Assembly (NCBI RefSeq): GCF_030123505.1
Contig: NZ_CP126115.1
Span: 2,618,001-2,682,000 of the forward strand
Length of the DNA: 64,000 nt
Reading direction: 5' to 3'
Source of the DNA: Neobacillus sp. YX16
GTDB lineage: Bacteria; Bacillota; Bacilli; Bacillales; Cytobacillaceae
Every line of letters starts with the position of its first letter. Within the stretch, counting starts at the first letter, position 1. The position numbers and the translations under genes are program-made. Shown here piece after piece: positions 10,877-18,269 of this stretch. Under the pieces are notes generated by a model that did not search any database, was not told the origin of the DNA, and saw only the letters and a list, made by a program, of their open reading frames with translations.

Positions 10877-11320
10877 ATGAAAATACAAGAACCAGTAAGG
10901 ATCAATATGAATGATCCAAGGTTGACTGCGACTGACCGGACTTCGAGTCAATCACCATCGTTTCAAAAAATTATGAGTACATATTCAAAAGATCTGACAA
11001 AAGATCACCTCCAACAGATATTGGTGAATATTGATCAACAAGGTCAAAAATTGAGTGAAAATCCAACCTTTAATGAACTTAGAAAATACAAGGATTTGGT
11101 TAAGCAGTTTATGGGTGAGGTTACAAAAAGTGGGATTGCTCTGTATCAAACAGATATCTGGGACCCTTATGCAGGAAATAAAACATTAAAAACAGTTCAA
11201 ACAATTGATCGAAAATTAATAGAGTTAACGGATCAAGTATTAAACCAACAAGATAAGGGCTTATCCATACTAGAGCGAATCGGAGAAATTAAAGGTTTAT
11301 TGATTAATCTTTATACGTGA
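10877..11320 (+). CDS. YaaR-family protein (DUF327)
   Basis: A 147-residue, mostly helical, soluble protein resembling the YaaR/DUF327 family of Bacillus. The conserved-looking core is DHLQQILVNIDQQGQKLSEN, followed by FNELRKYKDLVKQFMGEV and a C-terminal helix ending ERIGEIKGLLINLYT. Its biochemical role is not known to me. It starts at ATG 10877 behind GGAGGA. It sits 37 bases before the rod gene flhO, so it is probably co-transcribed with flhO and flhP. That placement suggests a flagellar link. Confidence 0.75.
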   Translation: MKIQEPVRINMNDPRLTATDRTSSQSPSFQKIMSTYSKDLTKDHLQQILVNIDQQGQKLSENPTFNELRKYKDLVKQFMGEVTKSGIALYQTDIWDPYAGNKTLKTVQTIDRKLIELTDQVLNQQDKGLSILERIGEIKGLLINLYT

Positions 11321-11357
11321 AATATTGATTATTTTAGAATTGGGAGGGGATTAAAAG

Positions 11358-12230
11358 ATGATAAGAGGTCTATATTCAGCTGCTTCAGGTATGATTTCTT
11401 TAGAGCGTCGACAGGAAGCACTATCTGATAATCTAGCAAATGCGCAAACACCAGGATACAAGAAGGACGACACAGTCCTCCGGGCTTTCCCTAATCTGTT
11501 AATGCAAAGGATTCGTGATTTTAATGAAAATGCAACTGGACCAGTTCCGGGTGCACCAACTATTCCCGGTAAGCCTGTTCAGATTGGTGAATTATATAAT
11601 GGCGTTTATCTACAAGAACGTATTCCGAGCTTCAGTCAGGGGACACTTGTTCAGTCTGATAATCCCCTTGACATCGCCATCGAAGATCAAGGTCTTGCAC
11701 CACAGATAATTAATGGTAAACAAGTAAAACCAGCTGCATTCTTTACGGTTCAGCTTCCGGATGGAAGTGTGGGGTATACCCGAAACGGGAAATGGGATGT
11801 AGATAGCGCAGGGAATTTAGTCACTTCTGACGGGTATCGAGTTCTCGGTGCCAATCAACAGCCTATTCAACTTACTGATAGCATCAGTAAAGGAGATATA
11901 CAAATTAGCGCTGATGGGCAATTAATAGCCTATCCTAGTGACCCAAATAGAACAAGGGTTGCAGGTCAACTAGCCATTGCAGTGGCAGAAAATCCGAATG
12001 AGTTGCGCCGTGTTGGCGGGAGTACCTATCAGTCTGATAATCCACTAGTAATAAATAATCAAGGTGTTACGATTCATCAGGGGTTTATTGAACAATCAAA
12101 TGTAGATCCAGGCCAAACGATGACAGAAATGATGGTAACAGTACGGGGATACGAGGCGAATCAGAAGGTAATTGGCGTGTATAACACATCGTTAGAACAG
12201 CTTTACTCTGTTGGAAAGATTAACGGATAA
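11358..12230 (+). CDS. flhO: Flagellar basal-body rod protein, FlhO type (FlgF/FlgG family)
   Basis: A 290-residue rod protein. The N-terminal rod motif MIRGLYSAASGMISLERRQE followed by LSDNLANAQTPGYKK is the flagellar rod/hook signature. The C-terminal half ends with the matching motif EMMVTVRGYEANQKV. Secreted by the flagellar type III apparatus without a signal peptide, it should assemble into the distal rod. The next gene encodes the FlhP partner, the same pair seen in B. subtilis. At 290 residues it is a little longer than I recall for the B. subtilis protein. Confidence 0.93.
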   Translation: MIRGLYSAASGMISLERRQEALSDNLANAQTPGYKKDDTVLRAFPNLLMQRIRDFNENATGPVPGAPTIPGKPVQIGELYNGVYLQERIPSFSQGTLVQSDNPLDIAIEDQGLAPQIINGKQVKPAAFFTVQLPDGSVGYTRNGKWDVDSAGNLVTSDGYRVLGANQQPIQLTDSISKGDIQISADGQLIAYPSDPNRTRVAGQLAIAVAENPNELRRVGGSTYQSDNPLVINNQGVTIHQGFIEQSNVDPGQTMTEMMVTVRGYEANQKVIGVYNTSLEQLYSVGKING

Positions 12231-12256
12231 ACCATAGAGAATGGGAGAAAAAAGAA

Positions 12257-13111
12257 ATGAATACTTCATTATTTATCTCTTCGGGTGCTATGCAGGCATA
12301 CCAGCAAAAAATTGATAATACTGCAAATAATGTAGCGAATGTAAATACAAATGGCTATAAACGAAAAGATCATAGTTTTTCGGAAATCTTGGCCTCACAA
12401 ATCAATCATCAGGGGAGTATTGATCAGGAGGCTGGCAGACTAACTCCTGAAGGACTTCGGGTCGGATATGGAACACGAATTGGCCTTACACAGACCAATA
12501 TGGAACAGGGCCAGGCAATTGCCACTGGGAATCCGTTTGATTTAATGATCAAGGGCAATGGCTTTTTCCAGGTGGGCTATCCTGGAGCGGCCGGGGGAAA
12601 TGGTGAAGTAAGATTTACCCGAGATGGCAACTTCCACTTAACACCGAATCCCTATGTGCAAGGCAGCTTTCATTTAGTAAATAGTAATGGCGGTTATCTA
12701 CTCGATCAAAATGGTGCACCACTTGAGTTCAATGATCAATATGATGTGAATTTTACAGAGAATGGTCAACTTCGATTGAAAGAGAAGAATGGTCAGGGGA
12801 CTGAATTTCTATCGCCACAGCAGGTGGGGATGGTGGATATTCAAAATCCCAATGTACTACAGAACTTGGGCAATAATGAATTTGGGATTGATCCAGCTTT
12901 ATTAGGGAATGGAACAACTGCAGCAGATTTTGTTCGGGTGATGGGCCAAGGAGAGGCGCAGTTGTCATCGGGTTATCTAGAGGGATCCAATGTCGATTTG
13001 ACGACTGAAATGGTGGAATTGATGACCTCCCAGAGGAACTTTCAAATGAATGCTAGAGCGGTTTCATATGCCGATCAAATGATGGGGATCGCCAGCAACA
13101 TTCTAAGGTAA
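12257..13111 (+). CDS. flhP: Flagellar basal-body rod protein, FlhP type (FlgG family)
   Basis: A 284-residue distal-rod protein with MNTSLFISSGAMQAYQQKID and NNVANVNTNGYKRK at the N-terminus and VDLTTEMVELMTSQRNFQMN at the C-terminus, the coiled-coil ends shared by axial flagellar proteins. It lies 26 bases after flhO and before a strong terminator, so yaaR-flhO-flhP look like one transcript. FlhP-type proteins are thought to connect the rod to the hook. The hook gene itself is not in this window. Confidence 0.93.
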   Translation: MNTSLFISSGAMQAYQQKIDNTANNVANVNTNGYKRKDHSFSEILASQINHQGSIDQEAGRLTPEGLRVGYGTRIGLTQTNMEQGQAIATGNPFDLMIKGNGFFQVGYPGAAGGNGEVRFTRDGNFHLTPNPYVQGSFHLVNSNGGYLLDQNGAPLEFNDQYDVNFTENGQLRLKEKNGQGTEFLSPQQVGMVDIQNPNVLQNLGNNEFGIDPALLGNGTTAADFVRVMGQGEAQLSSGYLEGSNVDLTTEMVELMTSQRNFQMNARAVSYADQMMGIASNILR

Positions 13112-13116
13112 TATCT

Positions 13117-13142
13117 GGAGACGTAGATGCGTCTCCTTTTTA
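13117..13142 (+). terminator. Terminator after flhP
   Basis: GGAGACG-TAGATG-CGTCTCC is a perfect seven-pair stem followed by six Ts, six bases after the stop codon. Confidence 0.9.
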
Positions 13143-13153
13143 CATAAAAACTA

Positions 13154-13181
13154 TTAACTTTTATAACTAGAATCCGATAAT
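13154..13181 (+). promoter_or_regulatory. Sigma-D promoter for fliD
   Basis: TTAA (13154-13157), 16 bases, then CCGATAAT (13174-13181). This matches the TAAA-N15-GCCGATAT sigma-D consensus of Bacillus. It lies between the flhP terminator and the fliD start at 13237. Confidence 0.75.
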
Positions 13182-13236
13182 CGTAGATAAGGGGTATATT
13201 GTCCTTTATGAACCATGAAAAAAAGGGGGTACCAAC

Positions 13237-14715
13237 ATGATCGAAAACAATAGCTTAAGGGTAACCGGTCTAGCTTCGGGAATGAATACAGACGAAATCG
13301 TAAGCAATCTCGTAAAAGTCCAAAGCGCCCGGTTAAACAAACTAACACAAAACAAAACACTAGCAGACTGGAAAACTGACACCTACCGGGATGTAAATAA
13401 AAAAATCGATGAATTCCGTAAGTCGATGGAAAACTTGCGGTTGCAATCAACATTTAACAAACAAGCAGTTATTTCTAGTGATTCAAAAGTAGAAGTTCAA
13501 ATGGGCGGGACAAGTACACTTACGGACTTTACTATCTCAAATGTGACATTAGCTTCTTCAGCTAAACCAGCAATGGTTAGCTTCTCAAGTGGTGCTGCCA
13601 ATGTCGCGGAGGATATGACCTTTAATCTCAATACTATTGATATTGCACTTACAAAGGATATGACCTTTGATCAGGCAATAGCTGAAATTAATAAACACAG
13701 CACCAATACAAAAGTTAAGGCAGCTAATGTTGGTGGATCTCTAGTTTTGACTTCAACTGATTCAACATCACCAATTAATCTTACATTAACAGGTACAACG
13801 ACCTCTGATAATTCATTAAAATTAACTACCAATCCGCTTCCAATTGAAGCAACTCCAGCAAGACTTGGGAGTGTTACGATAAATGGGTCTAAAATAGAGG
13901 GAATATCCTCAAATAAGTTTACTTATGAAGGCGTAACGTTTACTTTAAAAGAACCATTCACAGGTAGTGTCTCTGTTCAAGTGAGCAGTGATACTCAAGG
14001 AATATTTGATAGTATTAAAACGTTTGTAGATAAATATAATGAACTAATTGCCGATTTAAATGGGAGATTAACTGAAAAAAAATATCGTGATTATCCACCA
14101 TTGCTTGACGAACAGAAAAAAGACCTAAAGGAAAATGAAATTAAGCTTTGGGAAGAAAAGGCTAAAAGTGGTTTGTTAACGAATGATGCTACTATTCAAA
14201 CCTTTTTAACTGAAATGCGGAATAGCCTTGGTTCAGTAATAGAGAATTCAACAGGTTTTAAGTCTTTAAAGGATATTGGAATTAACTTCTCAAATAATTA
14301 TCAAGACAAAGGGAAATTAGTTCTTGATGAAGCCAAATTAAAGGGTGTTCTACAAACTAACTTGGAAGATGTTAAGAAATTGTTCACTTTCAAGGGTGGA
14401 GATAGTACTAGTTCCTCCACAACTGTGACAGATAGAACCAAGCATAATGAAAGTGGGTTCGCTTGGAGAATTTACGACCGCGTAAATTTAACCATTAGCC
14501 AACTTGGTACACTTGCCGGTTCACCGAATACCTCAGTGGATACAAAAAGTTTTATGGCTAAACAAATAAAAGCTCTGGATGAGAACATTAGTAGGGAAGA
14601 ACGTAAAGTAAGTGCATACGAGGCGAGATTATGGAAGCAATTTGGTGCAATGGAAAAAGCATTACAACAGCTCAATTCTCAAGGATCATGGCTGTCTCAG
14701 CAATTAGGAATGTAG
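13237..14715 (+). CDS. fliD: Flagellar filament cap protein FliD
   Basis: A 492-residue capping protein (HAP2) that promotes folding and polymerisation of flagellin at the filament tip. The N-terminal FliD motif LRVTGLASGMNTDEIVSNLV and the C-terminal helical end (ISREERKVSAYEARLWKQFG, then AMEKALQQLNSQGSWLSQQL) are characteristic. The central part is a variable, beta-rich insert rich in Ser and Thr. It has its own sigma-D promoter and terminator. It lies upstream of csrA and hag here rather than downstream of flaG as in B. subtilis. Confidence 0.95.
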   Translation: MIENNSLRVTGLASGMNTDEIVSNLVKVQSARLNKLTQNKTLADWKTDTYRDVNKKIDEFRKSMENLRLQSTFNKQAVISSDSKVEVQMGGTSTLTDFTISNVTLASSAKPAMVSFSSGAANVAEDMTFNLNTIDIALTKDMTFDQAIAEINKHSTNTKVKAANVGGSLVLTSTDSTSPINLTLTGTTTSDNSLKLTTNPLPIEATPARLGSVTINGSKIEGISSNKFTYEGVTFTLKEPFTGSVSVQVSSDTQGIFDSIKTFVDKYNELIADLNGRLTEKKYRDYPPLLDEQKKDLKENEIKLWEEKAKSGLLTNDATIQTFLTEMRNSLGSVIENSTGFKSLKDIGINFSNNYQDKGKLVLDEAKLKGVLQTNLEDVKKLFTFKGGDSTSSSTTVTDRTKHNESGFAWRIYDRVNLTISQLGTLAGSPNTSVDTKSFMAKQIKALDENISREERKVSAYEARLWKQFGAMEKALQQLNSQGSWLSQQLGM

Positions 14716-14724
14716 ATAAAATTA

Positions 14725-14766
14725 AAAGCACAAACTATCAAAAATATGATAGTTTGTGCTTTTTTT
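14725..14766 (+). terminator. Strong terminator after fliD
   Basis: A 14-pair perfect stem (AGCACAAACTATCA with TGATAGTTTGTGCT), extended by A-T pairs, with a 6-base loop and a T run. Confidence 0.92.
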
Positions 14767-14830
14767 GTTGAAGTTGGTATTCCATTAACAATGTTGAATC
14801 AAAGTGATAAATATTTTTGAGAAAGGGTGC

Positions 14831-14858
14831 TAAACTATTTTTTTGTAAATCCGATAAA
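14831..14858 (+). promoter_or_regulatory. Sigma-D promoter 1 of three for csrA-hag
   Basis: TAAA (14831-14834), 16 bases, CCGATAAA (14851-14858). First of three tandem copies in the fliD-csrA gap (14716-15059). That gap holds no gene, only the fliD terminator and these promoters. Confidence 0.8.
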
Positions 14859-14906
14859 TAAAAACAAGCAAGTGTATCAAATATAAAAAATATTTGATAA
14901 AAGTAC

Positions 14907-14934
14907 TAAACTACTAGTTTGAAATTCCGATAAT
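14907..14934 (+). promoter_or_regulatory. Sigma-D promoter 2 of three for csrA-hag
   Basis: CTAAAC with TAAA at 14907-14910, 16 bases, CCGATAAT (14927-14934). The spacing is identical to the copies on either side. Confidence 0.85.
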
Positions 14935-14992
14935 AAATAATACCCAAGGGATTCCTTATTTACCACATGTTTGAAACTTTTCTACAAGACGC

Positions 14993-15020
14993 TAAACATT
15001 TCTTTTGAATCTCCGATAAT
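14993..15020 (+). promoter_or_regulatory. Sigma-D promoter 3 of three for csrA-hag
   Basis: GCTAAAC with TAAA at 14993-14996, 16 bases, CCGATAAT (15013-15020). Nearest to csrA; transcription should begin about 7-8 bases further on and cover csrA and hag. Confidence 0.85.
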
Positions 15021-15059
15021 AAGAAATGTAGTGGTAAAGAATTATTGGAGGTCGATAAC

Positions 15060-15416
15060 GTGCTCATCGTAGGTAGGGAAATTGGACAATCTGTGATTAT
15101 TGGTGAGGCCGTTAAAGTAAAAGTAATACAATTTGGCTCCAAACTTCGGCTAGCTATTGATGCACCAAAAGATATTCCCATCACCCAAGTGAAACAGAGT
15201 GGAATAGGGAAGAACAAGTTGAAAAAAGGAGCTAGAATCATTGGTTCCACTACACAAATTGGCGGTTACATAAAGGTTACAGTTATTCAAACTGAATCGG
15301 GTCTTTTGCGATTTGCAATCGAAGCACCAAGAGAGATTAATATCTTTCGAGAGGAATTGTACAAGGGTAATCTTCTCAAAGAAGATCAATTTGCACAAAG
15401 TTCTTTAGTAATTTGA
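15060..15416 (+). CDS. csrA: Tandem two-domain CsrA (fused dimer) translational repressor
   Basis: CsrA is normally a 60-75 residue dimer that binds GGA motifs in leader RNAs and, in Bacillus, represses flagellin translation. This 118-residue protein holds two CsrA domains: 1-47 (MLIVGREIGQSVIIGEAVKV..., LAIDAPKDI) and about 56-104 (IGGYIKVTVIQ..., FAIEAPREINIFREELY). The RNA-binding beta-1 residues (MLIV.R6) are kept in domain 1. The critical beta-5 Arg is kept in domain 2 (R97 of FREEL) but replaced by Gln43 in domain 1. GTG 15060 follows TTGGAGG by eight bases, so the upstream TTG within that site is unlikely to be the start. hag lies 92 bases downstream and is its expected target. The function is inferred from the family. 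Confidence 0.85.
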   Translation: MLIVGREIGQSVIIGEAVKVKVIQFGSKLRLAIDAPKDIPITQVKQSGIGKNKLKKGARIIGSTTQIGGYIKVTVIQTESGLLRFAIEAPREINIFREELYKGNLLKEDQFAQSSLVI

Positions 15417-15508
15417 TAATTATATCAAAATCATTTTGTTAATGGACCCACCGGGTTTATTATAGATAATCTTCAAACAATAATAAGAAATATAGGAGGA
15501 AATAAATT

Positions 15509-16312
15509 ATGCGTATTAACCACAATATTGCAGCACTAAACACACACCGTCAGTTATCAAGTGCATCCGATGCACAAAGCAAATCAATGGAGAAGTTGTC
15601 TTCTGGGCAAAGAATTAACCGTGCAGCTGATGATGCAGCTGGACTATCCATATCTGAAAAAATGCGTAGCCAAATTCGCGGTTTAGATATGGCAACTAGA
15701 AATGCACAAGATGGTGTTTCATTCATTCAAACTGCAGAAGGTGCTTTAAACGAAGTAAGTGATATGGCATTGAGATTAAAGGAACTAGCAGTACAGGTTA
15801 CTAACGAAACTTACAGTACTGATGACAAGGCGAACATTGGTGCAGAAATGAATGCATTAGGGACAGCAATGAATGAAATTCTTACTGAAACTAAATTTAA
15901 TGGTATTGATGTATTTGGCACAGGGGCAGCTATTAAGTATGGTGAGGATGCATCACTAACAGTAGATATTGCAGCAGCAACAAAAACTAACTTTGCTTTA
16001 CTGAAAACAGCAACTGACGCTGCTGCCGCAACTCCAGGTGGTGTTACAGTTGCACTTGTTGAGGATGCTATCACTGAAATTAACACTAATAGAGCAACTT
16101 ATGGCGCACAACAAAATCAACTTGAGCACGTTATTCGTAATCAAGGTACAACTGCCGAAAATCTTCAATCTGCTGAGTCTCGTATCCGTGACGTAGACAT
16201 GGCAAAGGAAATGATGACTCAAACGAAGAATTCTATTCTTGCACAAGCATCTCAAGCAATGTTGGCTCAATCTAATCAGATGCCTCAAGGAGTTTTACAA
16301 CTCTTGAGATAA
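15509..16312 (+). CDS. hag: Flagellin (unspliced reading frame; gene contains a group I intron)
   Basis: The major filament subunit. As read without splicing it is 267 residues: the conserved D0/D1 N-terminus (MRINHNIAALNTHRQL, then SSGQRINRAADDAAGLSISE), a short variable centre and the D0/D1 C-terminus (RIRDVDMAKEMMTQTKNSIL, ending NQMPQGVLQLLR). A group I intron begins after codon 259 (P of QMP, base 16285). Unspliced RNA continues into the intron and reads eight more codons (QGVLQLLR) and a stop. Spliced RNA continues into the second exon at 16638-16682 and would give 273 residues. The leader carries AGGAGGA, where a CsrA-type protein could bind over the ribosome site. There is no obvious promoter of its own, so it probably depends on the three sigma-D promoters upstream of csrA. 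Confidence 0.95.
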   Translation: MRINHNIAALNTHRQLSSASDAQSKSMEKLSSGQRINRAADDAAGLSISEKMRSQIRGLDMATRNAQDGVSFIQTAEGALNEVSDMALRLKELAVQVTNETYSTDDKANIGAEMNALGTAMNEILTETKFNGIDVFGTGAAIKYGEDASLTVDIAAATKTNFALLKTATDAAAATPGGVTVALVEDAITEINTNRATYGAQQNQLEHVIRNQGTTAENLQSAESRIRDVDMAKEMMTQTKNSILAQASQAMLAQSNQMPQGVLQLLR

Positions 16313-16637
16313 TGATTTAAGGGCGTCTTATCTGGCAACGGGTAAGAGTATAACTGGGTGAATTGCTGGAACTTCCTAAAGCCTCACCAACCACAACGTA
16401 ACTGGAAACGGTAGGCGTAAAGGTTTGAAAATGATGGGGATGAAACAATGGATAATCAGCAGCCAAGCTCCTGTGAGGAAACTCTGGAGAAGGTTCAACG
16501 ACTAGAGAAAACGGTCTAAGGTGAAAACTATGGCTATGAATCTCGTAGGGCAGCAAAAACTGTTCGAAGTGCCCAGCTCCATGAAATAATGGATGAAGAT
16601 ATAGTCTATTCTGTAATCGAAAGATACAGTCGCAAAG
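16286..16637 (+). ncRNA. Group I self-splicing intron (IA2-like, no ORF) in hag
   Basis: All core elements are visible. P1: exon AGATGCCT (16278-16285) with GGGCGTCT (16321-16328), with a U-G pair at the cut site. P3: CTGGGT (16354-16359) with GCCCAG (16571-16576). P4: GCTG (16365-16368) with CAGC (16457-16460). P7: GACTA (16500-16504) with TAGTC (16602-16606). P8: TCCAT/ATGGA (16578-16593). P9: CTGTA/TACAG (16611-16629). The conserved P, Q, R and S strings are AATTGCTGGAACT, AATCAGCAGCC, GTTCAACGACTA and AAGATATAGTCT. The best terminal G is 16637 (AAAG, then CAAGCG); G 16643 is an in-frame alternative. The 352-base intron has no endonuclease ORF. Its first 27 bases encode QGVLQLLR-stop in the P1 loop. 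Confidence 0.9.
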
Positions 16638-16682
16638 CAAGCGAACCAACAACCACAAGGAGTTCTACAACTTCTTCGTTAA
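16638..16682 (+). CDS. hag: Second exon of hag (flagellin C-terminal codons)
   Basis: In frame with codon 259 after splicing, this exon reads QANQQPQGVLQLLR followed by two stop codons. That is the normal flagellin ending of Bacillus. The region GGAGTTCTACAACTTCTT is homologous to GGAGTTTTACAACTCTTG in the intron's 5' end (16289-16306), so the two coding ends are repeats of each other. Joined to exon 1 the protein would end SNQMPQANQQPQGVLQLLR. The exact boundary (16638 or 16644) is inferred from the terminal-G rule and the reading frame. Confidence 0.75.
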   Translation, partial: QANQQPQGVLQLLR

Positions 16683-16775
16683 TAAACTTTTTGAAATTTG
16701 GAATCCTGGAATTACTGGGATTCCTTTTTCATTTACATAAATATTCAATATTCTTCCAATTTTATCCTCTACCAC

Positions 16776-16803
16776 TAAACTTTTCCTATTATTGTCCGAT
16801 AAT
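16776..16803 (+). promoter_or_regulatory. Sigma-D promoter for flaG
   Basis: TAAA (16776-16779), 16 bases, CCGATAAT (16796-16803). It lies 33 bases before the flaG start and rules out a TTG start at 16792, which would fall before the transcript begins. Confidence 0.85.
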
Positions 16804-16836
16804 ACTGATAACATATTGTCAATAAGGGGGATGGGG

Positions 16837-17196
16837 ATGCTAGATAAGATTACGATTGCAAACAATTTATCGGCTAATTCTCAGTTAAAACCAGTTGAGA
16901 AAGTGGAAAGTGTACCACAAGCTAAAGCGGTCACTCCAGAAAAACAAGAACAACGTCAACAACATGGGCAATCCAGGGAGAAGACGGAAAAAGTGATTGC
17001 GAGTATCAATGACTTTTTAAAAGCGTCGAATTCCCATTTGAAATTTGAGTTTCATGATGATCTTCAGGAATACTATGTAACTCTTGTGGATGATAAAACG
17101 AATGAAGTAATCCGAGAAATCCCCTCAAAGAAATTACTCGATATGTATGCAGAGATGACGGAATATGTAGGACTGTTAGTAGATAAAAAGATTTAA
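16837..17196 (+). CDS. flaG: FlaG-family flagellar protein
   Basis: A 119-residue protein whose C-terminal half is a FlaG domain (LKFEFHDDLQEYYVTLVDDK, then TNEVIREIPSKKLLDMYAEM). The N-terminal half is a polar, Gln-rich linker. FlaG proteins affect filament length or properties; the mechanism is not well established. I place the start at ATG 16837, seven bases after AAGGGGG. A second in-frame ATG at 16831 overlaps that site. It is the first gene of a run continuing into the yviE-like gene. Confidence 0.9.
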   Translation: MLDKITIANNLSANSQLKPVEKVESVPQAKAVTPEKQEQRQQHGQSREKTEKVIASINDFLKASNSHLKFEFHDDLQEYYVTLVDDKTNEVIREIPSKKLLDMYAEMTEYVGLLVDKKI

Positions 17197-17212
17197 GATA
17201 GGTGGTGCTCTC

Positions 17213-17788
17213 ATGCAGGTCCCTCAGATACGATTGCAGCAAACATATGCACAAATAGGGCTCCGGATCACTCAGCCTATACAAGAGCTTCAGCAGGAAC
17301 CTGCTCGACTATCCATCAAGCAAACTCCAGCAACCATGAAAGTGACACGAACTCCCTCTAAGCTTGATATTAATCAAGACCAAGCACGGAATGAAATAAA
17401 TATGAAAATGCCAGATGTTTTTAGTAGAGACAATGCGGAAGCATCCAGGCAAAAAGGGTTAGAAAATATCGCCGAGATTGTTCTAGAAGGCAATCAACTA
17501 GCCGCAATCGAGACTAAAACCGATGCACTTGCCGCAATTGCTGTGAATAAATCATTACCCGAACCTGATGACTACAATATTGCCTTTATTCCTAGCTACG
17601 GCTCAGTCCAAATCGATTACACTCCAACCCAACTCCATATAGAATGGGAAAAAGGGGGTGCGGATATACATGCAACACCTCATGAAATCACACATCACTA
17701 TACTCCGGGCAAGACGGAAGTTTACCTTCGTCAAATGAATCAGCTTCAAATCGATATTGTTGGAGGCTCGATTAATACACAATCATAG
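17213..17788 (+). CDS. DUF6470 (YviE-like) protein
   Basis: A 191-residue protein resembling B. subtilis YviE (DUF6470), a gene found among flagellar genes but of unknown function. The sequence is polar, without signal peptide or membrane segment. It contains MQVPQIRLQQTYAQIGLRIT at the start, a helical middle (RQKGLENIAEIVLEGNQLAA) and a beta-rich end (LHIEWEKGGADIHATP). It lies 16 bases after flaG. In B. subtilis the homologue follows flgL; here it is between flaG and flgM. Confidence 0.8.
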   Translation: MQVPQIRLQQTYAQIGLRITQPIQELQQEPARLSIKQTPATMKVTRTPSKLDINQDQARNEINMKMPDVFSRDNAEASRQKGLENIAEIVLEGNQLAAIETKTDALAAIAVNKSLPEPDDYNIAFIPSYGSVQIDYTPTQLHIEWEKGGADIHATPHEITHHYTPGKTEVYLRQMNQLQIDIVGGSINTQS

Positions 17789-17919
17789 GAAGGCGGTGAG
17801 CACAATAGCTCTCCGCCATCTTTTATGTGAGTATCAGATATACTAGTGAAATATATAGTTCATTTTGGTACAATGAAACAGGCTTCTCTAAGGAGTAGAA
17901 AATCTTTTATAAACATTAC

Positions 17920-17947
17920 TAAACTTTTGATTGTTACATCCGATAAT
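17920..17947 (+). promoter_or_regulatory. Sigma-D promoter for flgM-flgN-flgK-flgL
   Basis: CTAAAC with TAAA at 17920-17923, 16 bases, CCGATAAT (17940-17947), 35 bases before flgM. The anti-sigma-factor gene would thus be under the control of the sigma factor it inhibits. Confidence 0.85.
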
Positions 17948-17981
17948 AATAGAAAAAGGAATAAAGGGGAGGGAATTGATT

Positions 17982-18257
17982 ATGAGAATTATTGATATGA
18001 AATATGGTCTTTATTCCTACCAAAATCAACCTAAAAATACAGTTACACCAAATACAGCGAAAAAAGCCTCCGCCTCTGCGGAAGTTCAAATATCATCACG
18101 CGGGCGTGAAATGTCACAAGCCATGATGTCTGAACAAGCCGGGAGACAGCAACGTGTGCAGGAATTAAAACAGCAAATTGCAAATGGCACCTATCAGGTA
18201 GACAGTAACAAAGTTGCCAATAAAATGCTTGATTTCTGGACAAAGAATTCCCTTTAG
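17982..18257 (+). CDS. flgM: Anti-sigma-D factor FlgM
   Basis: A 91-residue protein, the usual FlgM size. The C-terminal region that binds the flagellar sigma factor is recognisable: RQQRVQELKQQIANGTYQVD followed by SNKVANKMLDFW. The N-terminal half is polar and probably unfolded, as is typical. The start is ATG 17982 after GGGGAGGG; the frame is open further upstream but runs into the promoter. FlgM should hold SigD inactive until the hook-basal body is complete. flgN, flgK and flgL follow closely. Confidence 0.93.
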   Translation: MRIIDMKYGLYSYQNQPKNTVTPNTAKKASASAEVQISSRGREMSQAMMSEQAGRQQRVQELKQQIANGTYQVDSNKVANKMLDFWTKNSL

Positions 18258-18269
18258 GAGGAATACATC

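Noticed and set aside
15443..15456. GGACCCACCGGGTTT before hag as a terminator of csrA
   Set aside because: Only four or five G-C pairs with a 3-base loop and no T run; more likely a minor leader structure.
16317..16658. A 113-codon minus-strand frame opposite the intron
   Set aside because: Explained by the structured intron sequence; low-complexity His/Phe/Leu translation and no start signals.
16589..16825. A 78-codon plus-strand frame across the end of the hag intron
   Set aside because: It overlaps the intron core (S element), exon 2 and the flaG promoter, has no ribosome site and shows no protein-like composition.
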